64,000 nucleotides of DNA from Neostapfia colusana (Eukaryota; Streptophyta; Magnoliopsida; Poales; Poaceae): positions 13,851,501-13,915,500 of the forward strand of contig JASWHV010000011.1 in assembly GCA_030760725.1 (NCBI GenBank). The letters are read 5' to 3'. Numbering within the stretch: the first letter of the stretch is position 1; every line of letters begins with the position of its first letter. This document shows positions 1 to 10,553 of the stretch, piece by piece. Position numbers and translations under genes: made by a program. The notes beneath the pieces are model-generated. The model made no database searches. It had not been told where the DNA came from and saw nothing but the letters and a program-made list of their open reading frames with translations.

Positions 1-193
1 TGTCCGCAGCCTCGTCTTTAGATTGTTTTGCTTTGGTGTGTGAACCCGCATGAAATAATATTGCCTTTATTTTTGTGTGGGAAATGAACCCTCAGAAAAG
101 TATAACAAAGCCTCAACACTTCAAAGTACAAACAAATGGAAGTAGTAAGATGATACTAAATGCTTTCAAATTAACATTGGTTGATTCTGCCAG
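1..193 (+). other. Element A: 5' untranslated leader (3' part)
   Basis: This is the end of the internal leader of gypsy element A; its 5' LTR and PBS lie before the window. The last bases form a pyrimidine-biased stretch ending in CAG directly before the gag start codon, a splice-acceptor-like arrangement also seen at gag in families B and C. Short ATG-led frames here (for example at 75) overlap gag out of frame and show no family resemblance. Confidence 0.6.
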
Positions 194-3100
194 ATGGACG
201 GAAGAGGAAAAGGACGTGCTGCCAACCCCGCCAACAACAACAATGAGGCATGCAACCCTCATCTTTCTGGAGGCCAGGACCGGGGTGGTCGCCGTGAAGG
301 AGTTGATCCCCTCCACCAAATGCTGGAGAATCAAAATCAGCTCATCCAGAACTTGACTCAAGTGGTGGCCAACTTGCATCAAGTTCCACCTCCACAAGCT
401 GCTCCACGGCAAACAAGGTTGAGTGAGTTTTTAGGAACTCAACCTCCAAAGTTCGCAAGTGCTGCTGAACCTCTGGAGGAAGATGATTGGCTGAAGACCA
501 TTGAAAGCAAGATGATGATCATACAGTGCCAAGGGTATGAGAGGGTGCTGTTTGCCTCTCATCAATTGCATGGACCTGCTGCTGATTGGTGGACCGCCTA
601 CGTGGCTGCCCATCATGACCCTGAGAACATCACTTGGGAAGAGTTCAAGCGTAGCTTCCGCAACCATTACATCCCAGGGGGTGAACTCAAACACAAGAGA
701 AAGGAGTTATTGGGGCTGCAGCAAGGGAACATGACGGTGAGGGAATACCTCACTAAATTTACTCAACTATCCCGTTATGCTCCACGAGACATAGAGACTG
801 ATGAGCAGAAACAAGATTGTTTCGTGGAGGGACTTACCGCGGAGATGCAGTGTGCAATGTCCTCAAATGAGTATGAAAGCTTCCAAAAGATGGTGGACAG
901 AGCGTTTGTGGTGGAAAGGAAACTGAAGGCCTTGGAAAATGAGAATAAGAGGAAGGCCGGGTGGTCACATCAAGCCTCAGGGAGCAACACCCGCCCACGT
1001 CTGATGCAGCAACCTGCAGGGCAGACGAACCGTGCTGCGGTACCCTACCCATCACCAATAGGGTACAACCCGAACTACAGGCCTCCCGCGGCACCAGCAC
1101 AGCCGCAACGTCAGTTTGTACAGCAGCCTCGCCCCGCATATCCACCTCGACCAGCAGTGCAAGGACCTCCAAACCAACCCCAAGACAATAAAGGCCAAGC
1201 ACCTAAGGTGGGGGTGCAATGTTTTAGCTGTGGTGAAGTGGGGCACTATGCCCATAAGTGTCCAAAGAAGAAGCCCACGCAGCCTCAACAGCAGAATGTA
1301 ATGAGAGGACGGGTGAACCACGTCACTATGGAGGAAGCACAAGAGGCATCCGACGTGGTAGTTGGTAAGTTTCCTGCCAATTTACACATTGTAACCCTGC
1401 TGTTTGATTCTGGTGCTACCCACTCGTTCATTGCTCAAGGGTTTGTTAAGAAGCATGACCTAGCAACAACACAAATGAACCATATGCTAGCCGTAAACTC
1501 TCCAGGTGGAGAAATAAGGACAACACAAGTGTGTCCCAAAGTGAACCTAGACATTAATGGGGTAGTATTTACTGCTAACCTCATAGTGATAGATTCACAA
1601 GGGATAGATATTATTTTAGGTATGGATTGGTTGACCAAACATAAAGGAATCATCCATTGTTCGACCAGAATGGTGGAACTAACTCACCCTAGTGGCACAA
1701 GAGTAAAGTTCATAACAATACACGAGCCTAGGAGAGACATTAAATTAAATCAAGTTGAGGTGAAAGTGGAGGAGATCAGGACCATCAGGGAATATCCAGA
1801 TGTTTTTCCGGAGGAGTTGCCAGGTGTGCCTCCCGATCGTGAAGTGGAATTAGCAATTGAGCTAGTACCTGGAACAGCCCCGATATACAAGAGACCTTAT
1901 CAGATGGACTCCAAGCAGCTAGAAGAACTCAAGGATCATTTGAGAGAATTGACGGAGAAGGGGTATATTCGTCCTAGTTCCTCACCATGGGGAGCTCCGG
2001 TGATATTTGTGCCCAAGAAGGACGGAACCCAAAGGTTATGCGTGAATTACCATGCCTTGAATGAGGTAACCATCAAGAACAAGTACCCATTACCCCGCAT
2101 CGAAGACTTGTTTGATCAGTTGAGGGGCGCTTGTGTGTTCTCGAAAATTGATCTCAGGTCGGGATACCACCAACTCATGATAAGGCAAACTGATATTCCC
2201 AAGACGGCTTTCGTATCTCGGTACGGACTGTATGAATACACCGTCATGCCTTTCAGGCTAACTAATGCCCCGGCATACTTCATGTACCTCATAAACAAGG
2301 TATTCATGGAATATTTGGAAAAATTTGTGGTGGTTTTCATAGATGACATTCTCGTCTTCTCCAAAGATGAAGAAGAACATGAGAAACATCTAAGGTTGAT
2401 GTTGCAGAGGCTGAGAGAACACCAACTATATGCCAAGTTGAGCAAGTGTGAGTTTTGGCTGAAGAGAGTTCCCTTCTTAGGACATATAATCTTGGAGGGA
2501 GGAATCTTCGTGGATCCTGCCAAAATCGAGGATATACAGAAGTGGAAATCCCCTGAAAAAGTCAGGGAAGTTCGAAGCTTTTTGGGATTGGCTGGATACT
2601 ATCGACGGTTTATTGAGGGATTCTCTAAGATCTCGAGACCCATTACCAAATTGTTGGAGAAGGGAATCACATTCACATGGACGCCACAGTGCGAAACGAG
2701 TTTTCAGGAGTTAAAGAAAAGACTGACAACAGCCCCAGTGCTGGTTATGCCAGATATGCAGAAGAACTTCACGGTGTACTGCGATGCCTCTGGAAACGGG
2801 TTGGGATGTGTTCTCATGCAAGAAGGGCATGTCGTGGCTTATGCATCCCGGCAGCTTCGGAAGCACGAGAAAAACTATCATACACATGACTTAGAACTAG
2901 CCGCAGTGGTACACGCGTTGAAAATTTGGCGGCACTATTTGATGGGGAAGAGGACCGAGATATATACGGATCATAAGAGTTTGAAGTACATTTTCACACA
3001 GCCAGATCTCAACCTCAGACAAAGGAGATGGTTAGAGCTAATCAATGACTTTGATGTGGGCATCAACTATCATCCCGGGAAAGCAAACGTCGTGGCCGAT

Positions 3101-4378
3101 GCTTTGAGTCGGAAAGTGCAGGTCAATAAGTTGAGCTTGAAGGACATGCCTGTAGAATTGAAGGACGAGGTTATAAGGCTCAATCTATGTCTAGTAAATA
3201 GTGATGAAGCCATCGCCATGGAAGTGGACTCCACACTAGAGCGAGACATACGCGAGGGTCAAAAGAATGATGAGAAGATACAAGAGATCAGACAACTCAT
3301 CAAGGAAAATAAAGCTCCGGGTTTTAGAGAGGATGAACAAGGAACGGTGTGGCACGGGAAAAGAATCTGTGTGCTAGAAGTAAAGGAGATCCGTGAATTG
3401 ATTTTGAAGGAGGCTCATGATTCTGATTATTCCATTCATCCTGGGAGTACGAAGATGTACCAGGACCTCAAAAGCAGGTATTGGTGGTATGGCATGAAGC
3501 GAGATATCGCGGAACATGTTGCCCTATGTGACACATGTCAGTTGGTGAAAGCAGAACATCAACGACCCGCGGGATTATTGCAACCACTCAAAGTACCTGA
3601 ATGGAAATGGGAAGAAATCAGCATGGATTTCCTCGTGGGATTGCCTAGGACCCAATCAGGATATGATTCGATATGGGTCATCATTGATAGGCTAACCAAG
3701 GTAGCTCATTTCATCCCCGTGAAAGAAAGCTACAGCGGATCCAAATTGGCAGAGTTGTACATGTCCAGGATCGTGTGTTACCATGGAGTGCCAAAGAAGA
3801 TTGTGTCGGATCGAGGGACACAGTTCACCTCAAGGTTCTGGCAGAGGTTGCATGAAACCATGGGAACCCATCTGAACTTTAGTTCTGCCTATCATCCCCA
3901 AACTGATGGGCAGACAGAGAGAACCAATCAGATCCTTGAAGATATGCTGAGGGCATGTGCACTCAAAAACAATAGGAGTTGGGACAAGAACTTACCGTAT
4001 GCGGAGTTTTCCTATAACAACAGCTATCAAGCTAGTATGAAGATGTCACCGTTTGAAGCTTTGTACGGGAGGAAGTGCAGAACTCCCCTATTTTGGAACC
4101 AAACAGGGGAAAGTAAAGTGTTTGGTCGAGAAGTACTACAAGAAGCCGAGGCGAAGGTGAGGGAAATTCGCAACAATTTGAGGATAGCACAGACACGCCA
4201 AAAGAGCTATGCCGATGTACGAAGAAGAGAGCTCGTTTTCAACGTGGGAGACTATGTCTATCTCAAGGTGTCCCCTATCAGAGGACTTCGTCGGTTCAAG
4301 GTGAAAGGGAAGTTGTCACCTCGATACATCGGACCCTTTCAAGTTTTGGAGAGGAAGGCGAAGTTGCGTATCAACTAG
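194..4378 (+). CDS. gag-pol: Element A gag-pol polyprotein (Ty3/gypsy chromovirus), frameshifted near its end
   Basis: A 1394-codon frame encodes the structural and enzymatic polyprotein used for retrotransposition. In order: gag capsid-like region (about residues 60-260); proline-rich linker; CCHC zinc knuckle at 343-356; aspartic protease with DSGATHSF, catalytic D405; reverse transcriptase with FIDD (D717, D718); RNase H around D864; integrase with HHCC (H1075, H1082, C1112, C1115) and D1145, D1206, E1242, the D,D(35)E spacing; and a GPY/F-type module near the end. The order PR-RT-RH-INT is Ty3/gypsy. The start is the MDGRGKG methionine just after a CAG acceptor-like site. One base is missing near 4350, so the frame ends early and the C-terminal tail continues in another frame. 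Unusual: Arg688 replaces the usual Gly in the MPFGLTNAP motif. This is the best preserved polyprotein in the window. Confidence 0.95.
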   Translation: MDGRGKGRAANPANNNNEACNPHLSGGQDRGGRREGVDPLHQMLENQNQLIQNLTQVVANLHQVPPPQAAPRQTRLSEFLGTQPPKFASAAEPLEEDDWLKTIESKMMIIQCQGYERVLFASHQLHGPAADWWTAYVAAHHDPENITWEEFKRSFRNHYIPGGELKHKRKELLGLQQGNMTVREYLTKFTQLSRYAPRDIETDEQKQDCFVEGLTAEMQCAMSSNEYESFQKMVDRAFVVERKLKALENENKRKAGWSHQASGSNTRPRLMQQPAGQTNRAAVPYPSPIGYNPNYRPPAAPAQPQRQFVQQPRPAYPPRPAVQGPPNQPQDNKGQAPKVGVQCFSCGEVGHYAHKCPKKKPTQPQQQNVMRGRVNHVTMEEAQEASDVVVGKFPANLHIVTLLFDSGATHSFIAQGFVKKHDLATTQMNHMLAVNSPGGEIRTTQVCPKVNLDINGVVFTANLIVIDSQGIDIILGMDWLTKHKGIIHCSTRMVELTHPSGTRVKFITIHEPRRDIKLNQVEVKVEEIRTIREYPDVFPEELPGVPPDREVELAIELVPGTAPIYKRPYQMDSKQLEELKDHLRELTEKGYIRPSSSPWGAPVIFVPKKDGTQRLCVNYHALNEVTIKNKYPLPRIEDLFDQLRGACVFSKIDLRSGYHQLMIRQTDIPKTAFVSRYGLYEYTVMPFRLTNAPAYFMYLINKVFMEYLEKFVVVFIDDILVFSKDEEEHEKHLRLMLQRLREHQLYAKLSKCEFWLKRVPFLGHIILEGGIFVDPAKIEDIQKWKSPEKVREVRSFLGLAGYYRRFIEGFSKISRPITKLLEKGITFTWTPQCETSFQELKKRLTTAPVLVMPDMQKNFTVYCDASGNGLGCVLMQEGHVVAYASRQLRKHEKNYHTHDLELAAVVHALKIWRHYLMGKRTEIYTDHKSLKYIFTQPDLNLRQRRWLELINDFDVGINYHPGKANVVADALSRKVQVNKLSLKDMPVELKDEVIRLNLCLVNSDEAIAMEVDSTLERDIREGQKNDEKIQEIRQLIKENKAPGFREDEQGTVWHGKRICVLEVKEIRELILKEAHDSDYSIHPGSTKMYQDLKSRYWWYGMKRDIAEHVALCDTCQLVKAEHQRPAGLLQPLKVPEWKWEEISMDFLVGLPRTQSGYDSIWVIIDRLTKVAHFIPVKESYSGSKLAELYMSRIVCYHGVPKKIVSDRGTQFTSRFWQRLHETMGTHLNFSSAYHPQTDGQTERTNQILEDMLRACALKNNRSWDKNLPYAEFSYNNSYQASMKMSPFEALYGRKCRTPLFWNQTGESKVFGREVLQEAEAKVREIRNNLRIAQTRQKSYADVRRRELVFNVGDYVYLKVSPIRGLRRFKVKGKLSPRYIGPFQVLERKAKLRIN

Positions 4379-4662
4379 AATTACTGGCTCATCTATCGGA
4401 TGTGCACGATGTATTCCATGTGTCACAACTCAAGAAATGCCTGAGGACGCCTGAAGAGGTGTTACCCATGAATGAAGTGAACGTAGCTGAGGATTTGTCT
4501 TATGCCGAGCAACCATACAAGATTTTGCAGACAATGGAACGCCTCACCAGAAATAAAAGAATCCGGATGTGCAAGGTGCAGTGGAAGCATCACTCAGAAG
4601 AGGAAGCCACCTGGGAGCGGGAAGATGAGCTAAAGGCACAATTTCCGGAATTGTTTTCTTAG
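4351..4662 (+). pseudogene. Element A: frame-displaced integrase C-terminus with chromodomain-like tail
   Basis: This frame continues the polyprotein after the single-base frameshift. It resumes at the conserved GEVAYQLEL motif, passes through HDVFHVSQLKKC, and ends in a tail with KVQWKHHSEEEATWE, a chromodomain-like segment of the kind found at the C-terminus of chromovirus integrases and thought to guide insertion to heterochromatin. The homologous segment in B4 (44380-44880) is in frame with its GPY/F module, which shows that A carries a lesion here rather than a normal second ORF. A programmed frameshift is unlikely because no slippery site is apparent and the other families read straight through. 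Confidence 0.85.
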
Positions 4663-4690
4663 AACCACCAATCTCGAGGACGAGATTTCT

Positions 4691-4704
4691 TTTAAGGGGG
4701 TAGA
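4691..4704 (+). promoter_or_regulatory. Element A polypurine tract
   Basis: A purine-rich TTTAAGGGGG run lies just upstream of the 3' LTR start. This is the expected plus-strand DNA priming site. The same TTTAAGGGGG core occurs before the B-family 3' LTRs. Confidence 0.75.
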
Positions 4705-5111
4705 GCTGTAACACCCCAAAATTTTGTTAAGACCCTAAATCATGTTAAGAGGGGAATTTAAAAATTTTTGGACGTGTTGAATGTTTTGCAAAAATTCAAA
4801 TTCAAACTGGAATTCAAATTAAACTCAAATCAGAAAAGAAATAGAAAAAGAAAAAGAGAAAACAGAAAAAAACCGGCCAGTGGGCCGCAACCCACCAGCC
4901 GGCCCACCCAGCAACCGCGCCAGCCCGCAGCCGCGTGCGCTCCTTCCTCCCACTGACAGGTGGGGCCTGCCAGCCCTTCTTCTACCTCGCGCCCGCAGCG
5001 GACTCTCTCTCACCCGAATCGAAACTGATCGTGAATTCTCGCGTATCCCAGCCAAATTTCGTTCGGTGGCGACGCAAACTCGATATAAACCACCCCGCCG
5101 CCCTCCCCGGT

Positions 5112-5121
5112 CTATAAAAAC
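5112..5121 (+). promoter_or_regulatory. TATA box of element A LTR
   Basis: CTATAAAAAC lies about 405 bp into the LTR and is followed by a GC-rich leader. Two donor-like sites follow, at 5169 (CTCCG then GTGAGAA) and about 5393 (CTGAG then GTGAGA). No other good TATA box is nearby. Confidence 0.6.
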
Positions 5122-6657
5122 CCCGGCCTCGTTCTGTTTTTCCCACGCGATCTCCTGTTTTTCCTCCGGTGAGAATCGAGCCTTCTCCGGCGAATTCTGG
5201 CCGATCTAAGCTCGGAAATTCCGATCTAACTCGCTGATCTTAATCCACCGCCTCCGGGGAACCCTGCAGGTGCAGAAAACTCGGTGACTTGCGGTTTAAA
5301 CACAGCGCCGACGAGCCTCGCCGTGGTTTCAATTTGGACCTCGTCGCCGACCGCCCTCCAGGACCTCGGAGCTCAAGAAAACCCCTGAGGTGAGATCCCC
5401 GACCTCCCCTCCACCGATCTATGCCATAAAATCACAGTTCTAGGAAGAATTCTCGAAGATCCGAAAATCTCCGGCGAGATCGCCGCTTCCCGCCGCCGTG
5501 CGCCGTCGGCAGCGCCGCCCGCGCTCGATCAGAGCGACGTGGCTGCTTGTGCGCCGTTTATTTTAAATCGCACGGCAGGGTTTAAATCCCCGCGTACCGG
5601 TTCGACGTTCTAATCTCAGCCGTCGGTTTAAAATTAGACGGTCCACGTCAGCCCCGCGTTATAAAGACTGGAAATCTTACGTGCTACCTCCTGGGGTTCT
5701 CGGGAAATAAGAGCTAGCCCCGGAAACTTCTGATCTAGCCCCTGGAACTTCAGAAAATCATGTAAATTCATTTAAAAATCAGTTTTAGCCCCTGGACTTA
5801 ATGAAAATTAGGAAAAACTCCTCTGTTATGTGTAGCTTGACCCCTGAAAATTCTTAAAATAATATTATAGACCCTGTAGTGGGGTGAGTTTACCTTTTTA
5901 ACCCTATTTGATATTTAATTTAGGAAATTGAATATGTGGCTAGTGTTTAAAATTTAAAAAGTGGGACAAACGTATTGTCAAAATTAAATTAAAAACTTTC
6001 TCAGTATTTAGAAAACTTTGGAGTGAGATAAAAATATATTTTGGGCTGAAATGAATCTGTTTAATTTATTATTCACATTTAGGGACACATTTTTAAGTAA
6101 AGACTAGTTCTGGAAAATAGGGAAAATAATTGTAAAATAGTTTACATCAAAGGAAAAGGTCAAAAATATATTAGTAAATATTTTAGATCAGAACCTATTC
6201 TGTTTAGATGATGTGTCTTGTTATTTTCATAATAAAGTTCACATTTAGGCATAGCAAATAAATCTGAAAATATAGCAACTAGTAAATGATAAATGGAGTT
6301 CTAAAATCCAAAGAATTCAGTTTAGGGTTGGTAGAAATTATGAAGACACATATGGAAAAGGAAAATACCTTTCATGCATACTAGGTAGCTAAAAGGTGTA
6401 GTAATTGAATATAAGGAATTTATTGGAGACTCATATATATAGTATGTAAGTATAAATGTGAACACAGAAGTAGGAATCATAAACATATGATCAAAAGTGC
6501 ATGCAAGCCACAAATCAACACACATAGAGTAACCACAACACATATAATTGTGAATGACTTTCATAAATGTGAATGTGTGGTTTGTATGAAGTGGAAGTGT
6601 GAACTATGTCTTATGGATTGTTGTTTTTCTTTTGCTATTTGTGATGGTATGATGTAG

Positions 6658-7882
6658 AACCTGCTCAAGAGCAAGTTATTCCTTTCCAAGATCAGGACTA
6701 CCCATTTCAAGAGCAGCAGGAAGGAGGCAAGTGTCCTTGACCACTTTGATCCTATACTAGGATGTGTAGATAGAATTATTTGCATTGTCAAATGAAATAT
6801 GAAACCCATGCTAGGAAGTTTCCCTAGAATTGCATTACCTTGTTTCCTTGTAGCTTGGGTTGGGATTTATTTTATCATGTCATTTATTATTATGCATATG
6901 CTTAGCCATGCTTAGAATGGGATATTTGGGATATGAGATCATCATTTTATTTTACCATACTCTTGAATGAGATATTGTGAGTTATGTAGAGGTAGGGATC
7001 AAGGCAAGTTGGATGTTTTGGTTGTGTGCTGGGTGCACGAGACTCGGGTTTGTGTTTAGTACTTGCCTGGATCCTAAGGACCGGTTCATGGAGCATGTAA
7101 CCTGGCTTTACAGTGCCAACCACATGCTGAGATGGGGCAGCTTGGCCAATTAATTAGGTGTATCCCCGGCGTAGTATGGGTGTGTTGGATGGTGCGGGGA
7201 ATAGGTGTCAGCTGGACTACCATATGAACCGCAAGGCTCAAGAGGGGGCCACTGCAGCAGGGTTGGAGCCTCTTGTATGCTGTTAGGGGTGAAACCTCAG
7301 TGGGCCCACGCTCGTCGGGAATCCCTTTGTAAAGGCTTCGTAGTGATCTCCTGGCTACACACCTGGGAAGTGTGAATGTGGTTCATAGCCACTGGCATAA
7401 TGGAGGTTCTTTTAGTCCACCCGGCAACGGGGGATGAAATCACTACATGTGGGTACAGTGGTACAAACTCTGCAGAGTCAAAACTGTCATGACAGCCGTG
7501 CTCACGGTCAAGAGCGGCTTGGACTTATTCATGATTAGAGGATTGATGGTTTTGGAAGTTGTGTATGTTAAGCGGGGAGCTTAACATTGGAAATGATGTT
7601 ATGGTTATTGGATTATGATGATGGGATGGGAGATTGGGACCATTTCACCTGTGTAGTAATGTAGGTGCTTAATAAGCTAAGGTCATACGTATTAATTGTG
7701 TAGTGCTTTAACCATGAGTTCAACCTTTCCTTGATCTAGCCATGCATGATGTAATTTTCCCACACTTGCAGAGTACCATTGGTACTCAACCTTGCATATT
7801 TGTTGCTTTATATTGCTGCTCAGGTCAAGATAATGAGGTGGTGTATAATGACCAAGACTTTGGACCCGAAGAAGGTTTCTAG
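6658..7882 (+). other. Element A LTR: predicted two-exon acidic reading frame
   Basis: Exon 6658-6726 follows a TGTAG acceptor-like site and is open for 23 codons (Gln/Glu-rich, including FQDQDYPF). It ends at AGGAG followed by GCAAGT, a GC-type donor. Exon 7824-7882 follows GCTGCTCAG and reads acidic residues (DNEVVYNDQDF) to a TAG stop at 7880. Joining the exons in phase 1 keeps the frame, exactly as in families B and C. No AUG is visible upstream in the presumed first exon, so start and translation are unproven. This is an inference from comparing the three families; function is unknown. Confidence 0.5.
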
Positions 7883-8130
7883 GTTCATGGAGACCCCCGG
7901 GCAATGCCTGTGACGGAGCCCACAAGAATAATTATTCCGCTGCTAGTTTATTTACTTGAGATGAACTTATTATGGTCCATCGAGACATTTTCTATGTAAA
8001 ACTTATTTATATCCGACACCTGGCTTGTAATAAATGATGCTTCACTAATTGTCATCACATGTATGAGAAAATGATCCTGGCATACATGTGACATTCACTC
8101 GGTGGTTCTTCGGAAAAACCGGGTGTGACA

Positions 8131-8255
8131 GTGATGTGAATATATGCAAGGTGCATACGGATATGAATGTGGCAGATCCGTTGACAAAGCCTCTTCCACA
8201 ATCAAAGCATGAGGCGCAGACGAGATCTATGGGTATTAGGTACTTACATCAGTGA
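8131..8255 (+). pseudogene. Copia element F: C-terminal end of RNase H
   Basis: A short frame ends at TGA 8253. It reads KVHTDMNVADPLTKPLPQ and then an SMGIRYL-type ending, the hallmark of the last residues of Ty1/copia RNase H (nvADxLTKpL). The upstream part of the polyprotein is absent because element A is inserted here; the rest would lie left of the window. Only the 3' end of F is visible, so activity cannot be judged. Confidence 0.85.
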
Positions 8256-9189
8256 TCCTAGTGTGTACGTGGGAGACTTGTGTCATAGCTATGTTTATGT
8301 ACTATTTGAGTAACTATTATTCACATTGATTATCAAGTATGTGACTTGTTCGTGAGACTCTTTGTTAATTATAATGTTACTCAAAATGATTCCTAGTCTA
8401 CATCGTTATATGAGATAATGATAGTACGCAGACTAGCACATGTATTAATTGATGATCACATTTCACGGATCATAGATATGGAGATATCAAATTAATAATG
8501 TGAACACATGTTAGTGAACATGGTGTTGGATAGACCCATTCCGAGACACTGTTGGGATTGTTATTTATATATGTGCCATCAGTTGGTCTTGAGTGATACA
8601 CCTGCTAGATTCATAGACTTGAGATCGCCATTGTTTCTCACTATGTGTAGTTGTGCACTTTGAAACTATCAAACGCTACTCCGTAACTGGGTGGTCAAAA
8701 AAATAGTCTTCAGGTACATGATGAAGCATGGAATGAGATGTGTGCGGATCAAGATGGGATTTGCCCCTCCTAAATAACAGGAGAGATATCTCTGGGCCCC
8801 TCGAGATATTTGGATTGGAAAGTGAATGGCCATGCCAAAGTGATTAAGGAGTTAACCATTATGACTAAAAGTTAGTCATAGATTGAATCCACTATTTAAT
8901 CGAGTGAATGGTCGAGCTATCACAAGGATGGCACGTATCTCGCCTTGAGCTTGACTGGTATCGTGTGGCAAAGGAATTAGCATGTGAATGTATCTAGGTT
9001 CAGCCGATATGATCTTTATGTACATTCGGGAGTCAGTATGTCCTGCTAGGTACCTCTACTGACTTGTGTTTGAAAACGGTTTTCATTCATAACCGACTGT
9101 ACATGAACCTAACGGGTCACACACTTAAGGGGATGGAATATTGAAAAACTTGGCTATATGATTGTCTCTAGTGCAAGTGGGAGATTGTT
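8256..9189 (+). other. Copia element F: 3' untranslated region
   Basis: About 930 bp lie between the RNase H stop and the 3' LTR. No coding frame is recognisable. The stretch ends in AAGTGGGAGATTG, a typical copia polypurine tract directly before the LTR. A second GTGGGAGACTTG at about 8269-8280 resembles it and may be a relic of an older LTR edge. Confidence 0.7.
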
Positions 9190-9686
9190 TGTGATATGCC
9201 CAAGAGGCAATCATAACAATTCGGATAAAGGCCTGCTGGATATTTGATCCATAAGAAATTAGGGTACTAATGGGCTTGTGACCTAAAAGCCCATTAGCGC
9301 GCCTATAAATATGAGGGGTAGGGTTAGGGGCAGATGACTCCACCACGTAACAGCCCTAGCCACCGCCCCTCACAGGCCACACGCCGAAACCACTGTCGCG
9401 CGCGCGGTGCTAGCACACCGACGCACGGCGTTCCTCCCTGTACGTGTGGACTCCGTGGAGGTGCTGCTGTTACTGCTGCGCTGATCGGATATGGTGACGT
9501 GACGACGTTTCTATGAAGAGGATTCAGGAGGAGACGAACGTGATCGTCTACTTCTCCTACACTGACGCGCATCTACGATCCGCTGCACTGCGCGTCTAGT
9601 GGTAACGATCCATGACCTCCTTACTCGCATGTTTCCTGGGTGATACGGTCGAATTGCTAGAGTAGCGCATCACCTATTTTCCAACA
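9190..9686 (+). repeat. Copia element F 3' LTR (497 bp)
   Basis: It starts TGTGATATGCCCAAGAGGC after the polypurine tract and ends TTTTCCAACA (TG...CA). The opening resembles LTRs of the grass Angela/BARE group (ATGCCC-AGAGGCAAT). A TATA box is at 9303-9312. Immediately right is a minus-strand gypsy LTR (E) that stops abruptly, so F inserted into E; GCAGG (9687-9691) would be the right target duplication, with the left copy outside the window. Confidence 0.85.
9303..9312 (+). promoter_or_regulatory. TATA box of copia element F LTR
   Basis: CTATAAATAT lies about 113 bp into the LTR, a usual position for a copia promoter. Confidence 0.65.
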
Positions 9687-10553
9687 GCAGGGTGTGGAGA
9701 AATGGGGTTCATAGCAACAGCAGTGACGTGGTAAGAGGGGTGACGGGGACCTACCTCTCTTCTTCCTCCTCTTCTCCTCTGCGGCTGGTCTTTTCCTTGC
9801 AATGGCAGCAGCCAGGGTTGTTCCTCGGGGCAGAACGGTGCTGCAGCTGGGGCAGGGCGCTCGGGTCTTCTTCTCTGGCGACGGCGAGGCGGGGCAAAGC
9901 TTTGACGGCGGCCAAGACACAAGAATGGCGGTGACCAGAGCTTGGCAGCAAGGGGCCGCGGCCAAGGGGGTTTTGGTGCAGCGGTGGCGGCTAGGAGAGG
10001 GGGAGGGTTTTATTTACAAGGGGGGAAATAGCCAAGGGGTTAGGATTTCAGCAAATCTTTTCATCAAGGGCTGGGATTTAAATTTAGAAAAGGTGGGAGA
10101 TAGGGGCTGGGATTGAATCAAATATTTTCTATCAAGTGCTGAGATTAATTGGGGGAAAATAAAATCCCTAGAGGGGGGAATTTTTGGTGCGTCTAGGGTT
10201 TTCTCCCCCTAAAGGGGTGCGGCCAGGGGGGAAGAAAATCCCCAAAGTGGGGGAAAATTCCTAGGGATTTTTGGCCCGGCCAAAATTTGGGGAACCCCCC
10301 CCCCGAATGTGGGGAAAATCCATAGGGTGGGATTTTAGGGGGGGTTTGGGGTTAGGGGCGGCCAGGTTTATTTTTTCTTTTTCTTTTTATTTATTTATTT
10401 TTGTTTTCTATTTGTTTTTATTATTTCCTATTTTTATTTTCTTTTATTTATTTGTTTGTTTCTATATTTCTTCATTCCTTTTCTTCTTCTTTTTAAATGC
10501 TTCTCTACATGAAAATTTATGCAATGCATGGTGATGAATATGAGGGTGTTACA
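9687..10553 (-). repeat. Element E: truncated gypsy LTR (minus strand)
   Basis: Read on the minus strand it starts at 10553 with TGTAACACCCTCATATTC and continues with CATGCATTGCATAA and a GAGAAGCATTT block, closely matching the starts of the B3 LTRs (12119, 49149). Its left part matches the transcribed part of those LTRs (for example 12930-13020) up to an abrupt end where copia F is inserted. Unlike B3 it lacks the CCTCTAGGACTC tandem array in U3. A TATA-like TTGTAAATAAAA lies near 10008-10020 (minus). Whether it is a 5', 3' or solo LTR cannot be told. Confidence 0.8.

Larger units (their letters stand above)
4707..8130 (+). repeat. Element A 3' LTR (3424 bp)
   Basis: It starts TGTAACACCCC after the polypurine tract and ends GGGTGTGACA, the TG...CA form. 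Sequence after 8130 is copia coding DNA, so A inserted into copia element F; the expected right-hand target duplication is GTGAT at 8131-8135, with the left copy outside the window. It has a TATA box at 5112-5121, and the remaining 3.0 kb would be R/U5. Inside lie a predicted two-exon reading frame (6658-7882) and a palindromic module (7468-7507) shared with family B. LTRs this long with a chromodomain-type integrase fit the Tekay lineage. Confidence 0.88.

Noticed and set aside
2116..2523. 135-codon minus-strand frame in element A and many antisense frames across pol
   Set aside because: Shadows of the conserved RT coding strand; no independent signal.
4379..4401. Programmed frameshift or readthrough in A between the two polyprotein parts
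   Set aside because: No slippery heptamer visible; the related family reads through in one frame; a one-base loss explains it.
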